Source of the DNA: JBFHQE01 sp041592335
GTDB lineage: Bacteria > Pseudomonadota > Gammaproteobacteria > Thiohalobacterales > Thiohalobacteraceae
DNA length: 64,000 nt
Assembly: GCA_041592335.1 (NCBI GenBank)
Contig: JBFHQE010000005.1
Location: forward strand, 62,001-126,000
Direction of reading: 5' to 3'
Shown here one piece after another: positions 34,292 through 42,154 of this stretch. The translations under genes were made by a program, and so were the position numbers. The notes under the pieces were generated by a model that was given only the letters and a program-made list of their open reading frames with translations, was not told the DNA's origin and did no database searches. Position 1 is the first letter of the stretch. The number at the start of each line of letters is the position of its first letter.

Positions 34292-35116
34292 TTATCCAAC
34301 ATCGGAATGACGATGCTCGTCCATCTGCGAGGACTGCTGCTCGCTCGGTTCACGACGCAAGGTGGCAATGGAGCGCACCATGGAACTGGCGAGTTGCTGG
34401 GCATACTGTTCCATCACGTTTTCAATATTGGCTTCCACCAGCTCGGTGACAATACTGCGACTCATGTCGGTAATGGCGTTTTCCAGTACCGGTTTCATGC
34501 TGTCAAGAATGCGCGGAATCTCTTCCACCAGCCGGAACTCGCTGCGTTGCAGCGCTTCATCAACGACCGCCTTGATCTGGCCTTCCAGCATCTCATTCAT
34601 CTGTTTGGACATGTCATGAATAAGTTGTTCCATCCCCTGGGCTTCATCCATGTCGGCAAAATGAGCCGGTGAAACCATGGCAACACTATTTTCAATCATC
34701 TTTTTTAACTCCTGGTTGTTATCCTGATCCTGTTGGATGTTTGTTTCATAAGGTAAATACATTCTTATCGCATCGTTCAACAGCTCGGCATCCGACTGCT
34801 TGGAAATTGCCGTTTTCGCGCCGTACGCCCTGGCCCTGGCGATAAAGCCCTTGGACAGGGTTGATGTCATCATAATAACGGGAATGTGTGACGTTTCGGC
34901 GCTGCTGGCTATCTCCAGCGCGACTTCAAAACCGTCGATATCGGACAATGCATGATCGACCAGAACGATTTCGGGATGGAAAACTTTCAGCAGACGCAGC
35001 GCTTCCAGCCCCCCTTCCACCATTTCGACCACATAGCCAAACACTTCCAGACGCTTCACCAGCATCATGCGCGCGGAAGGCGACTCATCAACGATTAGAA
35101 CGGTCGGCATGTTCAT
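34292..35116 (-). CDS. Response regulator with receiver domain and long helical tail
   Basis: I start at the ATG at 35116 (MNMPTVLIVDESPSARMMLV), with AAAGGA upstream; the frame is open for 32 more codons. About 274 residues. Receiver domain at about 3-125 with the phosphoacceptor Asp in EIVLVDHALSDIDG, Thr in IPVIMMTS and Lys in KTAISKQ. The C-terminal 150 residues are helical with Met- and Glu-rich stretches (IHDMSKQMNEMLEGQIKAVV) and no DNA-binding or enzyme motif. The output is unknown; a coiled-coil interaction tail is likely. Followed by a strong terminator. Confidence 0.88.
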   Translation of the reverse strand: MNMPTVLIVDESPSARMMLVKRLEVFGYVVEMVEGGLEALRLLKVFHPEIVLVDHALSDIDGFEVALEIASSAETSHIPVIMMTSTLSKGFIARARAYGAKTAISKQSDAELLNDAIRMYLPYETNIQQDQDNNQELKKMIENSVAMVSPAHFADMDEAQGMEQLIHDMSKQMNEMLEGQIKAVVDEALQRSEFRLVEEIPRILDSMKPVLENAITDMSRSIVTELVEANIENVMEQYAQQLASSMVRSIATLRREPSEQQSSQMDEHRHSDVG

Positions 35117-35374
35117 GGATGTCCTTTCGCTCCTGTCCAACATCGCAAATTTTGCGACCTCCGAGCCCTGGCAGAAGCATATTGTTATTTCGTACGGCTT
35201 AGAATATAGCAACTACCCAAGTCACGCAACGCGCTCCCCGGCGAGAATTCGCTTGCCTGCAAGCAGCTGACGCCCTAAAGTTTTCACCCAATTCCCGAAG
35301 TCCATTATTCCCGGCAAATCAGCCGCTAAGGTCAACATAATCGGGAAATTTGCACCGGAAGACAGGAGATCATC

Positions 35375-35758
35375 ATGAACCTTGAAAAGGTCACATTCGC
35401 GTTTTTCATCTTGCTCGCGCTGACACTGAATTTTGGCTTTGTCATGGGCGAAATGGACAATCCCATCCACCACAACAAATATGAATTATTCAGTGCACTG
35501 GTCGTAAGCCTGATCGCGACCATTCTGAAATTCGGCGATCGCACGCACATTGGCGCGGTATTGCTCGCCACCAGCCTGGTTGCCGACCTGCAGCTGATCA
35601 CCGCCAGCATGGTCTGGAGTTATGCCGATTACGTAAGCGGCACCGGCATCACGCCCAAGATCATTGCCGATATCGTTTCGCTGTCCGGCGGCGCCCTGGT
35701 AGCCAATATTGCCTCCGTCATCCTGCTGATTGTTGAAACGGTGTTAATGCGCCGCTAA
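35375..35758 (+). CDS. Small membrane protein of the DUF6394 type, partner of the RCK channel
   Basis: A 127-residue protein with about four hydrophobic segments (FAFFILLALTLNFGFVMGEM, ALVVSLIATILKFG, IGAVLLATSLVADLQLITA, and GGALVANIASVILLIVETVL). It ends 12 bases before the RCK channel gene, and as I recall proteins of this type commonly precede that gene. AGGAG precedes the ATG. Function unknown; accessory subunit of the channel is a reasonable guess. Confidence 0.8.
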   Translation: MNLEKVTFAFFILLALTLNFGFVMGEMDNPIHHNKYELFSALVVSLIATILKFGDRTHIGAVLLATSLVADLQLITASMVWSYADYVSGTGITPKIIADIVSLSGGALVANIASVILLIVETVLMRR

Positions 35759-35770
35759 CCGGCTTCTCGC

Positions 35771-37471
35771 ATGGATAACGTTATCTACCTCATCCTCAGG
35801 CGCATGCGCCTGCCCCTGATCCTGCTGGTCTCGACCTATGCGCTGTCCGTGCTCGGCCTGACCCTGATCATGGGACAGGATGACCAGGGCAACCCCTGGA
35901 AGATGGACTTCTTTCACGCGTTTTATGTCGTGAGCTACATGGGCTCAACCATCGGCTTCGGTGAAATCCCCTACCCCTTCACCGACGCGCAACGCATGTG
36001 GGTCACGTTCAGCATTTACATCACAGTGACCGCCTGGCTGTACAGCATCGGTACCATTCTGTCGCTGGTGCAGGACAAGAACTTTCGCCAGGTACTGGCC
36101 TTCTCCGGTTTTTCGCGCCGTGTACGCAGTGTCCGCGAACCCTTTTATCTGGTCTGCGGGTTTGGCGATACCGGACGGATACTGGTGAACGAACTGGCCA
36201 CGCGTGGCCTTGCCTGCACCGTCATCGACAGCGACGAATCGCAGATCCAGGCGCTGGAACTGGAGGATCATCCGGTCGTGACGCCCGGCCTGTGCGCCGA
36301 TGCCAATGAAGCGGATGTACTGGTAGCAGCAGGCCTGAAGAACAGTTTCTGCCAGGGCGTTGTTGCAATCACCCCGGATGACAAAATCAACCTGAAAATC
36401 GCCATCACGTCCAAACTGCTGCGCCCGGAATTACTGGTCATCTGCCGTTCCGAGTCCGACGATACCGCGGCCAACATGGACTCATTCGGCACCGACCATA
36501 TCATCAATCCTTTCCATGTCTTCGCCGACAACTTCTCCATGACCTTCAATGCGCCCAGCATGCACCTGGTGTTCGAATGGGTCACGGCCATGCACAATCA
36601 ACCGCTGGAGGATTTCGTCACTCCGCCGATCGGCAACTGGATTCTTTGCGGTTATGGCCGGTTCGGCAAATCCCTCTATCAACGGTTGCGCGATGAAGGG
36701 CTGCCGGTCACCGTGGTCGAAGCCACGCCGCACCGCACCAACCCGCCACGCGGCACTATCCAGGGACGCGGCACGGAAGGCGAAACCCTGGAAGAAGCCG
36801 GTCTGCAGGAAGCGGTCGGCATCATTGCCGGTACCGATAACGACGCCAACAACCTGTCCATCCTGATGACTGCCCGCGACCTGAAACGCGACATCTATAC
36901 CGTTGCGCGTCTCAACGCGGAAAACAATCACTCGATTTTTCATGCGTTCTCGCCTGGCAACATGATGCGTCCCAGCCATATCACCGCGCAGCGCATTCTG
37001 TCGTTGATCACCACGCCGTTGCTGGAAGACTTTCTGCAAATGGCGCGCGAGCAGGACGAAGACTGGGCCAACCTGCTGGTGTCCAGCGTCGCGGGGATCG
37101 TATCGGATCGTTCGCCGGAAACCTGGACGGTACGTATCGATTGCGACGATGCACCCGCGGTCATTGAACTGGCGTCGGAAGAACATCACTGCCAGATCCA
37201 GCATATCCTGGTTGACCCGCATGCACCGGACAATCCGCTGCCCTGCATCCCGCTGCTATTGAAACGACGCGGCTTCAAAACACTGCTGCCAGACCATGAA
37301 CTGATCGTTCAACCCGGCGATGAAATCCTGTTCTGCGGCATTCACCAGGCCTTCACGTTGCAGGATATACTGCTGAAAAACTACAACGCGCTGAGCTACG
37401 CACTGTTGAAAGAAGACCGGCCGAGCGGTTACATCTGGAAATGGATACATCGCCAGTTGCATGGCAACTGA
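35771..37471 (+). CDS. Potassium-channel-like protein with two RCK (TrkA-N/TrkA-C) modules
   Basis: A 566-residue protein. N-terminal two-helix ion-channel domain (about 10-95) with a pore loop reading MGSTIGFGEIPYPFT where classic channels have TVGYGD; then two Rossmann RCK modules, with YLVCGFGDTGRILVNELATR at about 123-145 and WILCGYGRFGKSLYQRLRDE at about 290-310, and a TrkA-C part near the C-terminus (ILVDPHAPDNPLPCIPLLLK). The GFGE pore variant keeps the G-F/Y-G core and could still pass potassium. Preceded by the DUF6394-type gene. Confidence 0.88.
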   Translation: MDNVIYLILRRMRLPLILLVSTYALSVLGLTLIMGQDDQGNPWKMDFFHAFYVVSYMGSTIGFGEIPYPFTDAQRMWVTFSIYITVTAWLYSIGTILSLVQDKNFRQVLAFSGFSRRVRSVREPFYLVCGFGDTGRILVNELATRGLACTVIDSDESQIQALELEDHPVVTPGLCADANEADVLVAAGLKNSFCQGVVAITPDDKINLKIAITSKLLRPELLVICRSESDDTAANMDSFGTDHIINPFHVFADNFSMTFNAPSMHLVFEWVTAMHNQPLEDFVTPPIGNWILCGYGRFGKSLYQRLRDEGLPVTVVEATPHRTNPPRGTIQGRGTEGETLEEAGLQEAVGIIAGTDNDANNLSILMTARDLKRDIYTVARLNAENNHSIFHAFSPGNMMRPSHITAQRILSLITTPLLEDFLQMAREQDEDWANLLVSSVAGIVSDRSPETWTVRIDCDDAPAVIELASEEHHCQIQHILVDPHAPDNPLPCIPLLLKRRGFKTLLPDHELIVQPGDEILFCGIHQAFTLQDILLKNYNALSYALLKEDRPSGYIWKWIHRQLHGN

Positions 37472-37499
37472 TCATCAACCTGGGCGTCACGACTAGTCG

Positions 37500-39284
37500 A
37501 TGACTTATCTGAAAGCATTTGCGCGCTGGCTGCTGCGGCTGCTCTACCGGGTAAAGGTGCAGGGGCTGGAGCATTTCGACCAGGCCGCGGAACGGGTGCT
37601 GGTGATCGCCAATCACACCTCGTTTCTCGATGCGGTGCTGCTCACGGTTTATTTACCGGACAACATTACCTTCGCCATCAATACCCACATGGCACGGCAC
37701 TGGTGGTTGAAACCCTGGTTCAAGCTAGTGCCGGTGTTCCCCATGGACCCGACCAACCCGCTGTCGGCAAAATCGCTGATCAATTACATCAAGTCCGGCC
37801 AGACTGCCGTGATCTTTCCCGAAGGCCGCATTACCGTTACCGGCACCTTGATGAAGATTTACGATGGCACCGGCCTGGTGGCGGAAAAGTCAGGCGCAAG
37901 CGTGATTCCAATACGCATCGACGGTGCGCAATACACGCCCTTTTCACGGCTGCGGGGACGAGTACGGTTACGCTGGTTTCCACAGGTCAGCATGACCGTG
38001 TTACCGCCACAACGTATTTGTTCACCCGAACACATCCAGGGTCGCGCACGCCGTCAGTATGCCGGCAAGGCGCTGTCACGCATCATGACAGACATGATGT
38101 TCGCCACGTCCAGTTACCGCGCCACTCTGTTTGAGGCTTTACTGGACGCGCGCCGCATCCATGGCAGCAAACACCTGATCATCGAAGACACGGAACGCAC
38201 CCCGCTCAGTTATCGCCGTGTGATTGCCGACAGCCTGTTACTCGGTAAACACCTGAAGCCCCTGACCGACCGGCAACACCCGGTTGGCCTGTTACTGCCG
38301 AGCATGAATGGTGCCCTGTTGAGCTTCATGGCGTTACAGGCCCATGGCCGCATCCCGGCATTGCTCGACTACACCCTGGAAGGCGACAGCCTGCGGGAAC
38401 TGTGTGACGCCGCCGGAATACAATCCATTATTACCTCGAAAGTCTTTATCCGCTTTGCCAGGCTCAGTCACACCCTGGCGACCCTCAAGAGCCGCTTCCG
38501 GATTATTTATCTCGAAGACATTGCGCGCACGATGAACTGGCGCGACAAGTTACACAGTTTGTTCGCCAGCTATTTTGCCAGGGGCATTTACCTGGCACGC
38601 AGCGGCAAGCCATCGCCGGACGATACCGCCGTCATAGTCTTCAACCAGCAGCAAGCCATTCATTACAGCCATGCCAACCTGCTGGCCAACCGCAACCAGA
38701 TCAATGTCGTGATCGACTTCAATTCCCGCGACATTATTCTCAATGCCCTGCCGCTGCATAACCCCTTCAGCCTGACCGCCGGTACCCTGTTACCACTGCT
38801 GTCCGGGCTGCGCGTGTTCTTTTACCCGGCGGAGAACCATTACCGCATCGTGCCCGAAATCAGTTACGAAATTAACGCCACCATTCTGTTCAGCACCAAC
38901 CGCACATTACTTGGCTATGCCGAGCATGCTCACCCCTATGACTTTTACTGCATGCGGCATGTCTTCACCGGCGGCGAGCAACTCACCCGCCAGACCCGGC
39001 AACAATGGATGGAAAAATTCGGTATTCGCTTGCTGGAAGGTTTCGGCCTGCCGCAAACCGGCCCCGTGCTATGCACCAACACACCGATCAATTACAAACT
39101 CAATTCCGTTGGCCAGTTCCTGCCCGGCATTGAATGGCGCCTGCGGGACCAGGATGCGCAAGGCTACGGCATGCTGGAAGTCAAAGGCCCCAACATTGCG
39201 CACGATGGCTGGTACCAGACCGGGCAGAAAGCGCGGCTTGACGATGATGGCTTTGTCTATCTGGCGGAAACGTCCCGCGGGTAA
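37500..39284 (+). CDS. Aas-like acyltransferase with degenerate, shortened adenylate-forming domain
   Basis: A 594-residue protein resembling the first part of Aas (2-acylglycerophosphoethanolamine acyltransferase/acyl-ACP synthetase). The acyltransferase domain (about 1-215) is intact: NHTSFLDAVLL (HxxxxD motif), FPEGRITVTGTLMKIYDGTG, and PIRIDGAQYTPFSRLRG. The AMP-binding domain (about 225-594) keeps LPLHNPFSLTAGTLLPLLSG and LEGFGLPQTGPVLCTN, but the Thr/Ser/Gly-rich ATP loop is replaced by VFNQQQAIHYSHANLL, and the C-terminal subdomain with the catalytic Lys is absent: the protein ends at GFVYLAETSRG. Acyl transfer is likely; acyl-ACP synthesis is doubtful. The end overlaps msrA by 28 bases. 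Confidence 0.85.
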   Translation: MTYLKAFARWLLRLLYRVKVQGLEHFDQAAERVLVIANHTSFLDAVLLTVYLPDNITFAINTHMARHWWLKPWFKLVPVFPMDPTNPLSAKSLINYIKSGQTAVIFPEGRITVTGTLMKIYDGTGLVAEKSGASVIPIRIDGAQYTPFSRLRGRVRLRWFPQVSMTVLPPQRICSPEHIQGRARRQYAGKALSRIMTDMMFATSSYRATLFEALLDARRIHGSKHLIIEDTERTPLSYRRVIADSLLLGKHLKPLTDRQHPVGLLLPSMNGALLSFMALQAHGRIPALLDYTLEGDSLRELCDAAGIQSIITSKVFIRFARLSHTLATLKSRFRIIYLEDIARTMNWRDKLHSLFASYFARGIYLARSGKPSPDDTAVIVFNQQQAIHYSHANLLANRNQINVVIDFNSRDIILNALPLHNPFSLTAGTLLPLLSGLRVFFYPAENHYRIVPEISYEINATILFSTNRTLLGYAEHAHPYDFYCMRHVFTGGEQLTRQTRQQWMEKFGIRLLEGFGLPQTGPVLCTNTPINYKLNSVGQFLPGIEWRLRDQDAQGYGMLEVKGPNIAHDGWYQTGQKARLDDDGFVYLAETSRG

Positions 39285-39907
39285 TCCACACCCACACCAC
39301 CCAGGCCGCAATAACCGCCGGGATTCTTGTGCAGGTATTGCTGGTGGTATTCCTCGGCGTAATAAAACGCCGGGGCAGAAAGAATTTCCGTGGTGATGGT
39401 GCCTCGTCCTGCTCCGGTCAATGCCTGCTGAAAACGGGCCTTGCTGGCCTCGGCAATGTCATGCTGCTCCTGGGTGTAAACATAAATACCCGAACGGTAC
39501 TGGGTACCGACATCATTGCCCTGCCGCATACCCAGGGTCGGGTCGTGCGCTTCCCAGAACAGGGCAAGCAATGCCTCGTAAGAGACGACCTCGGGATCGA
39601 ACACCACCCGCACCACTTCGTTATGCCCGGTCATGCCACTGCAGACCTCATCATATGTCGGGTTCGGCGTGTAACCCGCTGCATAACCCACGGCAGTGCT
39701 GTAAACCCCTGCCGTCTGCCAGAACTTGCGTTCCGCCCCCCAGAAACACCCCAGACCGAACAGGGCCATTTCCAGGTTGTCCGGATAGGGAGGCTCCATC
39801 TCATGACCATTGACCGCATGTGCTGTGGGCACCGGCATCCGGTTAGCCCGGCCAGGCAAGGCCTCTTCGGCCGAAGGCAGGGTGGTTTTGCGTTTAAGCA
39901 TGAACAT
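39257..39907 (-). CDS. msrA: Peptide methionine sulfoxide reductase MsrA
   Basis: MsrA reduces methionine S-sulfoxide in proteins. I start at the ATG at 39907, preceded by GGAGG. About 216 residues. The active-site motif GCFWGAER is present (FGLGCFWGAERKFWQ), with GYAAGYTPNPTYDEVCSGMT and the substrate-binding GTQYRSGIYV. A resolving Cys is in GGYCGLGGVGVDYP near the end. No lipobox or convincing signal peptide. It is convergent with and overlaps the truncated acyltransferase gene. Confidence 0.95.
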   Translation of the reverse strand: MFMLKRKTTLPSAEEALPGRANRMPVPTAHAVNGHEMEPPYPDNLEMALFGLGCFWGAERKFWQTAGVYSTAVGYAAGYTPNPTYDEVCSGMTGHNEVVRVVFDPEVVSYEALLALFWEAHDPTLGMRQGNDVGTQYRSGIYVYTQEQHDIAEASKARFQQALTGAGRGTITTEILSAPAFYYAEEYHQQYLHKNPGGYCGLGGVGVDYPRDVSAR

Positions 39908-39983
39908 CTGTTGTCCTCCACATATAATCACAGGCTAGGCGGAAACACCGCAGCGGGCAAATTTCCACACCAAAGGTAGACCG

Positions 39984-40625
39984 ATGACAGACACACATGT
40001 TCCCAACGCATTCCTGGCACTCGGCACCCACTGCCCCCATTGCCCGACGGTTCTGGCCGGTTTGAGCGAGCTGGTCAAGAAAGGACTGATCGGCAAACTC
40101 GAAGTCGTCAACCTGGATCAACGGCCGGACACGGCTACCGAGCTGGGTATCCGTGGCGTACCCTGGATGCGCATCGGCCCCTTTACACTGGAAGGTCTGC
40201 GCAGCCCGGCGGAACTGCAAACCTGGGCAGAGCGCGCGGGTACAACGCAAGGCATGGCCGAGTATTTTCGCGAACTGCTTACCGAAGGCAAACTGGACCA
40301 GGTATCCAGCGTCATCGACAGGGATCCGTTTTCAATGGAAGCCCTGCTGCTGTTACTGGCCGATCCCGAGACCGAGCTGCAAATCCGGCTGGGCTTGAGC
40401 GCCGTCATCGAAGACTATGCCAACACGCCCGCCCTGCAGGCCATGGTGGCAAAACTCGGTGCACTGACTCATCACGAGGATGCGCGGATTCGAAATGATG
40501 CCTGTTATTTTCTGGGTCTGAGCGGCGATCGCGACGCCTTGCCGTTTCTCAAGGAACGGTTAAAAGATGACAATGCCGATGTCCGGGATACGGCTGAAGA
40601 ATCGCTGGAAGAACTGGGAGTGTAG
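39984..40625 (+). CDS. Thioredoxin-fold protein fused to HEAT repeats
   Basis: A 213-residue cytoplasmic protein. The first 90 residues are thioredoxin/glutaredoxin-like with the dithiol motif CPHC (ALGTHCPHCPTVLAGLSELV) and a cis-Pro motif in RGVPWMRIGPFTLEG. The second half (about 115-210) has HEAT-type helical repeats (LTHHEDARIRNDACYFLGLS and ALPFLKERLKDDNADVRDTA). It diverges from msrA, 76 bases away, which suggests a shared role in oxidative damage or redox protein quality control. Its TAG stop lies inside a REP element. Confidence 0.85.
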   Translation: MTDTHVPNAFLALGTHCPHCPTVLAGLSELVKKGLIGKLEVVNLDQRPDTATELGIRGVPWMRIGPFTLEGLRSPAELQTWAERAGTTQGMAEYFRELLTEGKLDQVSSVIDRDPFSMEALLLLLADPETELQIRLGLSAVIEDYANTPALQAMVAKLGALTHHEDARIRNDACYFLGLSGDRDALPFLKERLKDDNADVRDTAEESLEELGV

Positions 40626-40671
40626 GAGCGAGCTTGTTCGCGAACCCTTCGCGGCCAAGGCCGCTCCTACA
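40621..40671. repeat. REP doublet (REPIN) after the thioredoxin-HEAT gene
   Basis: Two inverted REPs: TGTAGGAGCGAGCTTGTTCG with CGAA, then TTCGCGGCCAAGGCCGCTCC with TACA. The outer ends TGTAGGAGCG and CGCTCCTACA are perfect inverted copies, so the whole forms a long hairpin. The first REP contains the stop codon of the upstream gene and the second ends 7 bases from the stop of the convergent hydrolase gene. Both genes thus share a hairpin at their 3' ends, which may act as a bidirectional terminator or mRNA stabiliser. Confidence 0.9.
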
Positions 40672-40677
40672 AAATCA

Positions 40678-41478
40678 TTAGTTACCAAAAATGCCTTTCA
40701 GGAAAACCTTCATCCGCTCCCAGGAGTCCTTGTCCGCCGCTTCGTCATACGCCAGCGGCATACCAAACTTTTCACCCTTCTCGGTCGCGCCGGGATTGGT
40801 AAAGGCATGCTGGGCACCGTCGTAATTCACCACCTGGTAGTTAACGCCCGCCGCTTTCATTTCATCCTCGAATGCCGCGACCTGTTCGGGCGGCACCATC
40901 GGATCGGCCGCGCCATTTAACACCAGCACATCGGCATTAACCGAACCGGGTTGCGCCGGGTTCTTGGTGCCCAGGCTGCCGTGAAAACTCACCACGCCAT
41001 CAAGATCCATTCCGGCGCGCGCCATGTGTAACACCATGCCACCGCCGAAACAGTAACCAATGGCGGCCATTTGCTCCGCGTTAACCGTATCGCGCGCCTT
41101 TAATATGTCCATCGCCTTCGCGAAACGCTGTTCGGCTACCGGGTAATCGCTGACCACGGCCATCATGAATTGCTTGGCATCGTCCGGATGTTCCGCAACT
41201 TTGCCGCTGCCATACATGTCGAGTGCAAACGCGGTATAGCCAAGCTCGGCCAGCATCTCGGCGCGCTTGCGCACATAATCGTTATGGCCCCACCATTCAT
41301 GCACAACCAGAATACCCGGACGCTTACCTTCAATCGCATCGTCCCAGGCCAGGTAACCCGTGTAGGACTGACCTTCGATCTCATAGCTCACGACTTCGGT
41401 CTGAATCGCGGCAAAGGCAGGCAGGGTCAGCAATGCAATCACAATACTTGCGACTATTCTTGTCATCGTTTTCTCCAT
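40678..41478 (-). CDS. Exported dienelactone hydrolase-family protein
   Basis: A 266-residue alpha/beta hydrolase with a signal peptide (MTRIVASIVIALLTLPAFAA). The start at 41478 has GAGGAG upstream. Catalytic triad of the DLH type: Cys in AIGYCFGGGM, Asp in VLNGAADPMVPPEQ, His in GAQHAFTNPGA; the conserved Glu is in VVHEWWGHNDY. Members hydrolyse dienelactones or various esters; the natural substrate is unknown. It is convergent with the thioredoxin-HEAT gene. Confidence 0.92.
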   Translation of the reverse strand: MEKTMTRIVASIVIALLTLPAFAAIQTEVVSYEIEGQSYTGYLAWDDAIEGKRPGILVVHEWWGHNDYVRKRAEMLAELGYTAFALDMYGSGKVAEHPDDAKQFMMAVVSDYPVAEQRFAKAMDILKARDTVNAEQMAAIGYCFGGGMVLHMARAGMDLDGVVSFHGSLGTKNPAQPGSVNADVLVLNGAADPMVPPEQVAAFEDEMKAAGVNYQVVNYDGAQHAFTNPGATEKGEKFGMPLAYDEAADKDSWERMKVFLKGIFGN

Positions 41479-41542
41479 GAAAAAATCTCCTCGGAGCGGT
41501 TACAATAGCACGCCACGCGCCAATTAATACCACTGCAATTCC

Positions 41543-42154
41543 ATGACCGTTTCACGCCAACAGATACAAACACACCAGAGCGAACTCAAGGCCTGCCGAC
41601 GCTGCCCACGGATGGTCGGCACGCCCGTGACAGGCACGCCTGTTGCCTCCAGCATCCTGTTAATCGGCCAGGCGCCCGGCGTCAAGGAAGTCGAGATTCA
41701 TCGCCCCTTTGCCTGGACGGCGGGCAAGACATTGTTCAAATGGTTCAGCAGTATTGGCGTTGACGAGGAACCGTTCCGTGCCCAGGTTTACATGGCCGCT
41801 GTCTGCCGCTGTTTTCCCGGCAAGAATCCCAAGGGTGGCGACCGCGTTCCGGACAAGGATGAGATCAATAACTGCCTGCCCTGGCTGAAAACGGAAATTG
41901 ATTTACTGCAACCCCGGCTGATCATTCCCGTTGGCAAACTGGCCATCAACCAGTTCATGGCAGTAAAAAAACTGAACGAAGTGATCGGTATTCAACATCA
42001 CCTGGAAATACAGGGCAGGAAGCGCGACCTGATTCCCCTGCCCCACCCGTCGGGCGCCTCGACATGGCATCGCATGGAGCCGGGCAAGTCGCTACTGGAA
42101 AAAGCGCTGGGCCTGATTGAAGCGCATCCAGCCTGGCGTCAGCTCAGCCCTTGA
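41543..42154 (+). CDS. Uracil-DNA glycosylase superfamily protein (family 4-like, iron-sulfur)
   Basis: A 203-residue protein of the UDG fold. Motif A is GQAPGVKEVEIHRPFAWTAG, and motif B is PHPSGASTWHR. Four Cys in the pattern of the 4Fe-4S family 4/5 enzymes are seen: CRRC near residues 18-21, then AAVCRCFPG and NNCLPWL. Family 4 enzymes remove uracil from DNA; the altered motif A (VKEVE rather than EED) may shift specificity. It overlaps the end of the convergent GGDEF-EAL gene by 11 bases. Confidence 0.85.
   Translation: MTVSRQQIQTHQSELKACRRCPRMVGTPVTGTPVASSILLIGQAPGVKEVEIHRPFAWTAGKTLFKWFSSIGVDEEPFRAQVYMAAVCRCFPGKNPKGGDRVPDKDEINNCLPWLKTEIDLLQPRLIIPVGKLAINQFMAVKKLNEVIGIQHHLEIQGRKRDLIPLPHPSGASTWHRMEPGKSLLEKALGLIEAHPAWRQLSP

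Noticed and set aside
35276..35310. TAAAGTTT resembling a sigma-28 -35 element upstream of the DUF6394-type gene
   Set aside because: No matching -10 element (GCCGATAA) at 10-12 bases; the following sequence reads CCGAAGTC.
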